Below, in pieces: positions 1-11,400 of a stretch of DNA of 64,000 nt (position 1 is the stretch's first letter; each line of letters begins with the position of its first letter). The notes under the pieces are model-generated. The model searched no databases. It had not been told where the DNA came from and saw only the letters and a list, made by a program, of their open reading frames with translations. The stretch lies in the NCBI RefSeq assembly GCF_000224145.3, contig NW_004190477.2:1-64000 (forward strand), written 5' to 3'. The translations under genes were made by a program, and so were the position numbers. The DNA is from Ciona intestinalis (Eukaryota > Chordata > Ascidiacea > Phlebobranchia > Cionidae).

Positions 1-121
1 TTGCCTCTGTTCGTTGTTTTAGTTAACCAGATCTTCGCTATCGTATTCAAACATATAAATAACAAATTATGTTATGTAAATGATATTATGTACAAATAAA
101 CAAATTATTATGACATCACAG

Positions 122-3100
122 AGGGTGAAGAGGAAGACAGCGACGTGTCGTCATCGGATGAATCCGATTGGTCGAGTGAGGAGGACGAGGATGACTCGGT
201 GGAAGGTGGTTTCGATGACTCAGCATGTCCACCAGGGTGTGACGAGGTGAGTCAGCGAATTTAAATTATTTTGACACTAATTGTATTGTGTATAAATTTA
301 CTATTATATTCAGATGGTGCAGTGGTTTTTAGAAACACTTTTTATAACACAACAATGATCATTATTCAGTTAAATTAATTCTAGATATCACATTCGGGGA
401 TATTTACAATAAATATAAATGCCACCGACAGGCATTGTTTGATTCTGCGTTGGTTCTTCGCGAGAAACGACTCGACCTGGAGGAACAAATCTTGGAGGAG
501 AAGAAACTTGCCGAGACTTTAAAGAAGGACGTCGATGGCTTGTTGAAGAAAGCTAAAGTGATGGACGCTCAGCTTAAGACAGCGCTCGCTGATCTAGAGG
601 CTTTCCAGGTTGGGTTGTGATGTCATAGTGTGGGGTTGTGATGTCATAGTGTGGGGTTGTGATGTCATATTGTTGAATAATGTTAAGGAACTAATGTAAA
701 TGATGGGTATAGTAAAATTAAATGTAGATTATTTATCCTCGCATAGTTGGGCAAGCCTTGCTCAAAGAAAAGCAATAAATAAATAGTCTTGTTACTATAT
801 TACAAGGAGCCATTACTATTACTACCCAAGAACTTGTAAATCTACAATGATCTATATTATGCCTAAATTAAAACATAAAATGATAAAATATTTCAAAAAA
901 GATTCTCCTAAAACAGTAGTACGACCGTTCAAAAAAAAATTATTCTCTCCAAGTAAAATTTGTTTCTAAAACAAAACCACAAACAACCTCCCCCTTGTAA
1001 GAATGAACCAAACCATGTTTTACAAACTAAAGTTTCAATATTTGATCCGTGTTAATCCTTATCTTAATTCTAAAGTTGGGGGGGTGAATGAATATTTTAT
1101 GTTGAACAAGAAAATAAATCCTGTTCGTGATGTCATAATATCCATTATTAATGGAACAATAAACTTTGTTTTTATTCAATGAACATTATAAACAACATTA
1201 GTCTTTTGTTGTTTTATGAAATTAAATATTTAATGAAATGCAAATCCATGGTCAAGACATTTAACAACAATTACTTTTAACCCAGTGGTCATTAATGGGT
1301 TGTCTAAGTTATCAGCCATACAGAAAACAATCACCCACAAAGTTACATACGTGGTAACTTATAAGCAAGCACGAGGTGTATGAAACAGAACACTCGTGTT
1401 AGAACGTCTGTCGTTTACCCGCTGCATCAAAATATATAACACCCACCAATTAATGTTGTTTTTATATTAGGTTGAGAAACAAGGCAAGTTGAACGAGCTT
1501 GACGTGGTCGTGCCTCTCCGTCTCCACCAAGTGGAACACGTTTACAACGCAGTCGTCCCGTCCGACCTCTCCCAATGCTTAATATTCGCCAACAATTCAC
1601 TGAGTGGATTGCAACGAAGGATCAAGGAGTTACAACACGAGAAGTCGGAACAAAGGAAACTTTATAAGTGGGTCGGGGTGTTATTATTGTACGTGGGTTC
1701 TGTATATAATTTTCTAAATTGTCAAGATTTCAGTTGCTTCGGCAATTTTCAAAATATATGTACATGATATGACATCAAACTTCATTCGTACCTTATTAAA
1801 AACCTAATAATAAGTATGTTAAATATTGAAGGGGTGCGCGTCAACAACACGTTCATCTGATCAAGAATCGACGGAGCATGGAGGATCGAATCGAACAATT
1901 GGAGGAGAAGTGCGAACACATGATGATGCTGAAGGTGGGGGGTGGGGGGTTGGATGGGTCAGGGTGTGGGTTGTAGGGGGTCTGGGGGGTTTAGGGTTGG
2001 GAGTGCTAAATGGGGGGTGGTAGAGGGTAAAGAGGGTGGTTGGGTGATATCAAGGGTTGGACTGTTAGAGGTGGGGTAAGAAACGTGTGGATGCTTATGA
2101 GTCTGGATTTATTAACTTACATATATGTATGTGGGGGGGAGGTAAAGGGGGTTAGTTGTCATTGTCTAAAGTACAGATTGGCACGCAGTCATCTTTGTTT
2201 ATTACTTAATTAAATCGCTATGTTGAACATTTTCATATTTTATATTTTAAAACGGCTCTTGTTGCATTTATTTGCTTACTGACGTTCTATACAGCTCGTC
2301 TTTATCAGGATAACAACACTTGTGCAAGATATTACATATAGTTAACATTATGATTGTTGTTTAGTTTGGCAGGATTGTGGATTTGGACAAACTGGATTCA
2401 GTGACGATAAACAAGAATGTTGAAGAACTGAAGGAACAAGTTCGCAGGCAAGAGGTTAAGAATACAAAGGAGTTGTTGAAGAGACAAGTACGTTGGTTTG
2501 TTTATTATAATTATCCTAACATGATGTATATGACTGTGGGCATGGGAGTGGCAACCATTGATAAGCCACTCAAGTTCCCACCCACGAGGATAAATGACCA
2601 AACCAACCAAAAGTCATGTCTGCTTATCCACACACTGCAATAGCTTCAGCAACTCGACTGTGGGCATGGGAGTGGCAACCATGGATAAGTTACTCAAGTT
2701 CCCACCCACGAGGATATAAATGACCAAACCAACCAAAAGTCATGTCTGCTTATCCACACACTGCAAGAACACCAACATTGATATTTCAACACAGCGGCGA
2801 ATAGACGAGTTACGTGAGCGAATCACGGAACTAACGAGAGACAACACGATCAGGTTGGAAAGATTGAATGTTCTGGCCAATGATAAGGAGGAACTTGAAC
2901 AAGGGTTGGATCATAGACAACGTACCATGGTGGGTGGTTGGGTATAGGGGGTATATGGGGAAAGGCAGGGATAGTTGGTCAATTGTCATGATAAATCCAA
3001 CTTATTCCCAAAATCCGGCGCTGTGGTATAGTGGTTAGCGCGCCTGGCTCTCACGCAGAGGTAATGGGTTCAAGGCTTGACGCTGCTACCATTGTGGGTG

Positions 3101-3869
3101 TATGTGTCCTTGGGCAAGACACTTAACGGCAATTGCTCCAACCCAGTGGTCATTATTCAATTAAATTATTGGTTTAAATGTTTATTAATGAAGTGTATAA
3201 ATCACCAGTCATGTCCCTAAGCACAGGCAGGGGGGAGGCCACACAATCCCGGTTGAAAATGTTTCACAATTTTTGTACCAATGTTATATTGTCAATATAG
3301 GAATGTCACTGTGTTCGAATTAATCTTTCTTGGCTCTTCCTTTAATTTAAATTGTTTTACAAATTAAGAAGAAAGTCAAAAAGTACTATTTTAAGTATAA
3401 CTGGTAGCAGAAGTTAGATTGGATCTTATCATTATATATATTATATTATCATCATATAACAACAACCAGGAATTGGAGCAGAAAGGCCGCAAGAAAAGTG
3501 AGATTCGTGAACAACACAGACTCGTACAACTTGTACAACTACAATCACAAGAAATACAAGTACGTTTATCATGTGTATATGATGGGGTAAGATGGGACGT
3601 GTGTGTATAGTGGGGTGGGGTAAGATGGGACGTGTGTATATAGTGGGTGGGGTAAGATAGGACGTGTATGTATAGTGAGTGGGGTACGATGGGACGTGTA
3701 TGTATGGTCGGGTGGGGTAAGATGGGTAGTGCAAATAAGCCCCATCTTTTTAACTCCTATATTCCACCCATAGGCGTTGAAGGAGGAGATCGGCCTTCTA
3801 TCAAGGAAGGGAGGCCACATATTACCCCCAGCCCAACCCCCACTTGGACAAGATACCGAAGTTTTGTAA
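122..3869 (+). CDS. CFAP44: CFAP44 (cilia and flagella associated protein 44), C-terminal part
   Basis: The last eight exons are visible: 122-246, 432-608, 1471-1667, 1832-1934, 2365-2487, 2795-2929, 3470-3559 and 3774-3869 (TAA). All junctions are GT-AG and the frame stays open throughout. The encoded part starts with a very acidic Ser/Asp/Glu stretch and CPPGCDE, then continues as coiled coil with EKRLDLEEQILEEKK, NELDVVVPLRLHQVE, PSDLSQ and KFGRIVDLDKL. It ends with IQALKEEIGLLSRKGGHILP. I recognise this order as the C-terminus of CFAP44 (WDR52), which sits with CFAP43 in the tether/tetherhead complex of inner-arm dynein f in motile cilia. The N-terminal WD40 part lies upstream of the window. 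Minisatellite or repeat sequence begins at the donors of several of these exons. The match is from memory of the family; no alignment was run. Confidence 0.88.
609..665 (+). repeat. short minisatellite at the donor of CFAP44 exon 2
   Basis: About three copies of a unit of roughly 24 bp containing GGGTTGTGATGTCATAGTGT. The array starts at the 5' splice site itself, after TTTCCAG. Confidence 0.75.
1250..1425 (+). mobile_element. composite SINE, 5'-truncated copy
   Basis: The copy carries the SINE middle and tail: AACCCAGTGGTCATTAATGG, TCAGCCATAC, ACAATCACCCACAAAGTTAC and CACGAGGTGTATGAAACAGA. It lies in the CFAP44 intron before exon 3. The tRNA-like head is mostly missing. Confidence 0.7.
2533..2766 (+). 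repeat. two copies of a ~125-bp repeat
   Basis: Two tandem units begin with ACTGTGGGCATGGGAGTGGC and continue through AAGTTCCCACCCACGAGGAT and TGTCTGCTTATCCACACACT. The same unit forms a longer array at 32090-32895 and a single reverse-strand copy near 23985-24070. Confidence 0.85.
3014..3160 (+). mobile_element. composite SINE, tRNA-derived head
   Basis: The copy begins GGCGCTGTGGTATAGTGGTT, like a tRNA A box, and has GGGTTCAAGGCTTGACGC in the B-box position. It continues into CCTTGGGCAAGACACTTAAC and CAACCCAGTGGTCATTA. This is the clearest RNA polymerase III head in the window. It is a SINE, not a functional tRNA: it continues into the SINE body and the tail is missing. Confidence 0.75.
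3560..3740 (+). repeat. GGGGTAAGATGGGACGTGTGT minisatellite at CFAP44 exon 7 donor
   Basis: About five degenerate units of 35-40 bp containing GGGGTAAGATGGGACGTGTG. The array starts at the donor of the exon ending 3559 and runs almost to the next acceptor at 3773. The core resembles the end of the MITE family described below, so the array may have grown from a MITE end. Confidence 0.75.
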
Positions 3870-3901
3870 AACTTTTATTTATAAATATATATCAAGTGTT
3901 T

Positions 3902-3907
3902 AATAAA
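3902..3907 (+). terminator. polyadenylation signal of CFAP44
   Basis: AATAAA lies 33 bases after the CFAP44 stop codon, a normal distance for a compact 3' UTR. Confidence 0.7.
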
Positions 3908-5421
3908 GTTATTCAAGATTATCAAGTTGTGTTCCTTACTACCGAGGGTGGGGTTCGAACCTGGGTCATGACGTCACTGTGTAATGACGTCGATAATCGA
4001 ACATCAGAATAGCAACATTCGCTTTCAAAACGCAACGTCATTAAAATTTTAATTGTGACGTAACAAACCAGATACGCAGCACGTATATCTAATATGACGT
4101 CATTAAAATTTAATTATTACGTAACAGATGCAGAACGCGCGGCGAACATTTCAGTCATAACATGAGTTACATTTTCTAACGAGCGAACGAAACGTAATAA
4201 TGCGAAATAACATCTAGGTATTCGAATTCGATCTTCTGCTGAAGTTAAACGTTAACTTTATTAAACTAACGTTTCACCTGCTCTCCGGCAACTCAACATA
4301 AAGGTGAGAAAAACAATTTGTAATATTACGGTATACTTGGTAGTACCAGCAGAATATACATCAATCATGCAGATATGAAATAAATCCTTCGTAAGCTACG
4401 ATGAATAAGTTTCAATCAACTCCCAATACACCAAGTAGCATTCCATCAACGTATAACGTCATATTACAATGTGGATTCGTTTCACTTTGATTAAAATATC
4501 GACGTCCAATCATTTTACCACCAACGCTGTTTCCACGCACGAGTTTTATCAGCGCTCGGGTTTAAATTCGTATCGACGTTGATCAGGGCAGCGAGGGCAC
4601 GCCGCACGCCGGTAATTATTTAGGGTTAAAAGCTGTAAGTGGAGTTTACATTAAACAAGCTGTAGTGCGGTTTGTGTAGAATCTGTTGCAAAATAGGTTG
4701 GTGTTTTAAAGTGAAAGAGGTTGTTTGAATCTATTTGATTGCGTTCATATATTTAGTTGGTATGTGTATATTGTAATATTAAAGTAACATGTAAGATTTA
4801 GTGTCAGACCGTATTAGTTTTGCTTTGTTATTCAGAAGACAAACGAATTCTGGTTTTCCTAATTAATTCACGCAAGAGTGCGTCGCTAATTAGGCATCAA
4901 GGGAATAATACGAACTAATTATCCGGTAATTAAAACTGCGCCAAAGGTTTGGTTTTACAGATGTATCTGTGTATTTACTCGGCATATTTGTGTGAATGTG
5001 GTTTAGCTGTATTGGTATATGAGTCTTGATTATTAAATTAAGTTATCGCTTATAAGTTACGACGATTAAACAGGTCTATAATTGCTGCCCTGTTGGTATC
5101 GACCAAATTGATCGGGTGTCGCGTCTTTTATGGCGACATCGGGTAACACGATCGTGTCCCACGGGAAAGTGGACACTGTTTTTCCGCGAACAACTCGTAT
5201 CAGCCCCGATCGATGTGAGCCGCTTCGTCAACCGAAGTGGAAAGATTTTTTCCGCTTGAAAGGAATCGGGAAATGTTGATATAAGTTTGGAAATCTGTGT
5301 TTGTTGGCAGATGGCTGACTTCTTTACGCAAGACGGCCCGTATGTAACGAAGTGTATTGTGTTTCAACAGATCCGTGCTTTGAATTTAGATATAAAAGCG
5401 ATGGATTCTTAATTATTAAAT
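3908..5421. other. intergenic region between CFAP44 and the tachykinin-like receptor
   Basis: No convincing exon was found. TGACGTCA-type octamers occur around 3965-4110. A TATA-like TATAAAAG lies at 5391-5398, only about 25 bases before the chosen ATG, which is too close for an ordinary leader. An acceptor-like TTGTTGGCAG at about 5310 is followed by ATGGCTGACTTC, opening a 33-codon frame that stops at 5412. This may be an upstream exon, a uORF or chance. Confidence 0.5.
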
Positions 5422-8400
5422 ATGTTGTTATCTCTCTCTTTGACGTTCACGTTATTATTCTGCTATTGGACCGGTACCATGTATTATATAGAAGGGTCGG
5501 TCACTTACAAATATTACAAGGAGACACTTGACTTGGTTGGGTTGCGGCCAAACCCTGCCATTGTACCACAGCAACGAGATGCGAGGATATATAGAGTAAC
5601 AAGAGACGTGGGACAGGACACGGGGAACTTGAGCGAATCGTACGGAGGTAAGTGCAACGTAAGGCGGGTAATGCATTCGTTTATTCTACGCCGATACGTT
5701 TGATGGAGAATCGATATCGTGGCGGGCAGATCGAACCCTGCAACGCAGGCGTGTTGGAGCTGCTTAATTTTTGCGACACAAGTCACCTCCTGTTACCTTA
5801 CGCATCCCATCCAATACTTTTATCTAAGAAGCTTTAATTAGCCAGCCCACCTGGCTTATGGGTTATTATACCGAAGTAGCGGCCCAGGTAGGAGGTAGGC
5901 TGAAGGTTCGTGGAAAGATTTAGATCTTAGATACCTGTGATGTTGTAGCCTGTGTATGATCAGTGTCATCACTTTGTTTGTTTTGCAGGAGCTAGTTCAA
6001 ATTTTAGCGGGAAATCTCAACAATTAAACTTGTTGCCAATTGCATTCAACGTCACAATGGTAAGTGTTTGTCATAATCGCTTGTTATTTATCTTAATATA
6101 AATAAGATCTACTTTTATATCTCCGCTAATTTATCTCGCGGATTAATATTAGCGCTTTTTATTCCAATGTTTTATTTATGAATAGTTAATCCTCATACCA
6201 GATGATCGTTCGCTACTTAATGTGGTGTCATATACCCGGAACGTAGGCTGCTATAATGATGTGATAATGAGAATTTATGAGATAATAATACGTAACAATA
6301 CACCTATAATGACCTCATATGTTACGAAACAGATTATATATAGTACTGTGGGGTAAGATGGATACCGTTAGCCCCTATAAATTTTGTCCCAATCATGTTT
6401 TAAACAATTAACAACGCTACTTTAAAGTTATGAGGATACAGTTTTATAATTCTTTTAATGTTGTTTGTGTACTGCCAAATTAGAATAATTTTTTATCCTA
6501 TCTTACCCCACAACCACTATAAATACATGCGCCATCTTACCCCACCCTTCTAAACATCTACTTCAATGTAATTGGCCATCCCGTACTCACTCGCATGTGC
6601 CTGGCCTTTATATTGATTCTGTGGATTTCTCTTTAATTGATTTCATCACAATTTGTTGCGATTGAAGACATAAGTGCTCATGCCCGCTGTTCAGGTTTAT
6701 ATCACTTGTGTCATATACACACCAGACACACATGGTGTATTCATACACCTCATGCTCACTGTCAAGTTATAACATGGGTGTCTTCTTATACACCAGACAC
6801 ACATGGTGTATTCATACACCTCATGCTCACTGTCAAGTTATAACATGGGTGTCTTCTTATACACCAGACACACATGGTGTATTCATACACCTCATGCTCA
6901 CTGTCAAGTTATAACATGGGTGTCTTCTTATACACCAGACACACACATGGTGTATTTATACACCTCATGCTCACTGTCAAGTTATAACATGGGTGTCTTC
7001 TTATACACCAGACACACATGGTGTATTTATACACCTCATGCTCACTGTCAAGTTATAACATGGGTGTATTTTTATACACCAGACACACATAGTGTATTTA
7101 TACACCTCATGCTCACTGTCCAGTTATAACATGGATGTCTTCCTATACACCAGACACACATAGTGTATTTATACACCTCATGCTCACTGTCCAGTTATAA
7201 CATGGGTGTCTTCTTATACACCGGACACACATGGTGTATTCATACACCTCATGCTCACTGTCAAGTTATAACATGGGTGTCTTCTTATACACCAGACACA
7301 CATGGTGTATTTATACGCCTCATGCTCACTGTCAAGTTACATTCCTTACTTTACATTCCAGAACATCACCAGCACCCACGATCCGAGTGACAGAATGGTG
7401 ACTGACGTCACAGCAACAACTGAAGATCACCACGAAGACGAAGAAAACCCGTTCGCCCAGGTCAGCATACAGCACATATGACATTACATAAAACAATAAT
7501 AGTTATGTATCTCTTTTAATACAGTAGAACTATGTAAAAAATAACTATTTCTAACTATTTAAAAAAAGAGAAAGAAATTTGCAGCAAAACAACAGTCGTT
7601 AAAACATACTACGGATCAAAACTACTTGAGCAAAAATGACAAATAAAATCGTCGCTGCTAAACCGGCAACCTTGTAGTATCTAACCAACAATATACGGTC
7701 ATTCTATTGTCGTACTATGACGTCATAGTCCCGGTAGGACGTCATATGTCTTATTGTGACGTCACCCATCGAGTAAACGTTGATGAACTTGTACAAACGT
7801 AACATATTTGCTGGTGGCAATTTTAATGCAAATTAAAGTTGTTTGTTACGACACAATGGCCTTGTTTACGTCACTAAAGCGAAAAAACCACACACTAGAA
7901 TCCAGGGACAATGCTTTGGAACCCACGTAACAATGCTGTTTAACCTGTTTAATGATTTCCCCACTTCAGTTTGGCTTGCGTAACAACATCTGCACAAGTG
8001 CAATTATATTCGCGAGGTCAATTTATATCGATTTGGTATTTTATAACGAAATAGTATTATATAATGAAACGTAACAGATATTTGTATAGTGACGTCACAG
8101 TGGATCTCTTTAATCACACAAGGTGATTATTCAACATTTGTTACGTCACACAGCGAAATTTTGACGAGTTTATGTTTTATTTATAAGAATCGCAAATGGG
8201 GAGTGGGAATCACTATGTTTCCTGTGTTCGTTGTAACATTGGAAAGTAAATGTGACATTTTGTTGGAAGCGTTTCGTTATCATGGGACGTGTGTGTATGT
8301 TGAGATTAAACGTAATAGTGAATGGGACAATGTTTGACAGTGAGCATACGGTGCTTGTTGTTGGTATGACATATCAACGTCTATACTAACTTTGGATTAT

Positions 8401-11400
8401 ACTTTTTTAGTGTAATTTTAGTGTCCCGTCTAAATTTCCCATTCACCCTATAATTACCGTAACAATGAGACAAAATAAACTTAAATGTGAATGTATATAA
8501 CTTATTTATCCTCGCATGGCGGGGCAACGACAATCGTTATAACACGGGTGTTCTGTTCCATACACCTCATGTCCGCTTACGAGTTACCACATATGTAACT
8601 TTTCGTATTCATTAAACCCCCTTGTTCCCCACAGAGCCCATACGCGATATTCGGTTGGTCAGTGGTGTATGGGTTACTAGTCGTTGTAGCTTTGGTGGGA
8701 AATCTTGGGATCTGCTGGATCGTCATCAGGAACAAACGAATGCAAACCGTCACCAACTTCTTCCTCGCCAGCACTGCGTTTGCGGTAATTATACATCAGC
8801 TTATAATATTGTGTTGTTGGTGCTATATACCAGGTATCAGGAATAATGGTAGTGTAATGAGCTCGTTAGGTTAAACAAGTAATTTAAACCGGTCCATGTT
8901 TTTATTCTCATTTGTGGTCAAACAATATTTATAGAATTATATAACCTTATTCTCACGAGCGTAACGACGTAGTATTGACGTAACGATGACGTAGTGGTGA
9001 CGTAACGATAACGCAGCATTGAAGTTACCCTTCATAGAATAGTTGGACCAACTGTGTATTAAAGATTTTAAAAATCTCTTTAATTTTAAAATAGATTAAT
9101 TTGGATTGAAACCATCCACCATAACTACGTTATAGGTTCCGTCATAAACAACTTAATTATCCAACTAATAGATTTTCAATCTTCAAACCGGGGGAGTTTG
9201 GTGTACTTTCAAAATTTTCAATTTTTGATGCGATTGTAGTTTTTACTCAAGCGTGTTTTAACGACTGTCATTTTGTGGCATTTTCGCCGTTGTTTTAATT
9301 AACCCGACTTTCGCTATCGTATTCAAAGATAAACGGTGCATGGTTGTTCCGAATGTAGTTGGACAAGATGTTTGTAGCACATAATAATATTCCAGTTTTT
9401 CCTAATCATGTTTTTAACAATTAACAACGCTCGTTCAGAGTCGCAAGGGTATACAGTTATATAATTCTGTAAATATTCCGTGTTTGGTACCAAATGGGAC
9501 GAAAAAAGGGAATAAAAACATGTCCCATCTTGCCCCAACTTCCCACTATATTATCTCTTTACCACGTCGATATTTAACACACGCGTCTTGCGTAACTTCC
9601 TGTCAATGCAATAATTGATGAAACAAGTTCGAACCCCGGGTCAACCATGGTTAAAGCTAACTTAGATAAATCGAACATCGAATAAACGCTATAGATCAAA
9701 TGACGTAACAATCTGGATTGTAATTACTCTAAGTTTCGGATTTGATGTGAATCCGCCGATTAATTCCACTTTACCCGCTCGCGTATGAATATTTCAAACG
9801 TTGGATCAATATCTTGTGTTACGTTGATTGTATGGCGATCAAAACATGACGTGGACGTGACGTGTGGGTGACGTAATCGGGAAATCTGCAACCGCGTGCA
9901 TGTGACTTGAAGGAATATAAAAATTCCCTCGCGTCAGTTTTGCTTGTTTTGTCCAACTTATTTATCCTCACGTGCCAACGACAGTCATTATAACAGAATG
10001 TTCTGTTTTATACACCTTGTGCCTGCTTACAAGTTACCCCGTATTTAACTTTATTGTTGGTGATTGTTTAATGTATGGCTGACAATTGGGTCAACCCATT
10101 AGTGACCACTGGGTTGGAGCTATATATACCCATAACGGTTGCAATACCGTATTAAATGACGCAACGATGACGTTTCACAGGACTCAAACGTGATCGGTTT
10201 CAACACCGTTTTTAACTTCACGTATGCTTTGAACAACGATTGGTATTTCGGGAAGGCGTTTTGTCATTTTATCAACTTTGTGCCGATCGGGGCGGTCCTT
10301 GCTAGCATCCTTTCTATCACTGTTATCAGTTTGGATCGCTTCGTCGTCATCATGTACCCGCTACGTAGGAGGACATCTCGGAAGACTGGTGAGCATAGAA
10401 ACAATGTAGAAATATATTAATGTGATATTTATGTCATCCATATGATAACTTCTGGTAAAAGAGGGCTGAAAGAAACATTAAATAAATAAATTAGTTCACG
10501 TCTTTACAAGTATACACACATACTGTTGGTGCCAGGCTTATAATTATTTTGCTAAGGGTTATAGTTATATATTATTGTGTTCTTATGATGGGGAAGGGGC
10601 TTGGGTTATATGCTGCACTTATCAGTCAGTGAGGATTAAACAGTTAGCAATAGTGTGGCTCAATCAATAGTGTGAAAGTAGAGTGGAGTCAATGGGTCAA
10701 AGGGGATTGGGTTATGTGTGGATGGGTCAAAGGTTCAGAGTTAATTATGGGGTTAATGTTAAAGTAAAGATAAGGTTAAAGTTCATTCATTAAACCTTTC
10801 AATCTGTTTGACAGCCCGCAAAACGCTGTTTCAGACGTTTAATACAACGCTATTACGAAACGTTAAACAGTTCTCATTATACATGATATTCCTATAGCAT
10901 TGATTTGAATGCCTATACCTCCTATGGGGTTTAACTTCATAATAAACTACAATGGGTTTCCTTATTTTAACTGTACGGTCCTGTTTGTCTCAATAACAGT
11001 TTACATTGGTTGTAGTAATTAACGCTTGGGTCAACCACGTCATTGTATGATAAGTGTTGCTGCGGTAAATAATGGATGGGGGCATCGTTATCTGCTAATG
11101 TATGGTAGCCGTGTAGGGACAAGCTATTATGAATGAATGCCATTTGTTTACCCTCTCGTGGGACAGGTGTTTTAACACGACTGTCAAATACAGCACACCG
11201 TATACGTAGCGGCTTCATACACCTCGTGTCCCTTTGCAAGACCAACCCCTCTACTTCCTCTACTTCTACTACAATCCCTCTACTTCTATATAAAACAATT
11301 TGTAATAAGCCACGAACGTGGAAATTCCTAAAACCTTGTTTTCTTTCTAACACAAAAAGCTAAATGTAAAACTAAATGACGTCATCAGAAACTGAATGAC

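Noticed and set aside
3016-3090. A tRNA gene
   Set aside because: A and B boxes are present, but the sequence continues into the SINE body and the same head recurs in full SINE copies at 43145 and 60058.
6637-7390. Repetitive frames rich in [15 protein letters not shown]
   Set aside because: These are read-throughs of the 71-bp satellite in three frames. The same frames recur at 19387-19602 and 20314-20567, and nothing suggests a protein.
10967-11353. 128-codon minus-strand frame in a receptor intron
   Set aside because: No recognisable domain, and an overlapping + frame of similar quality; likely chance in an intron with repeats.
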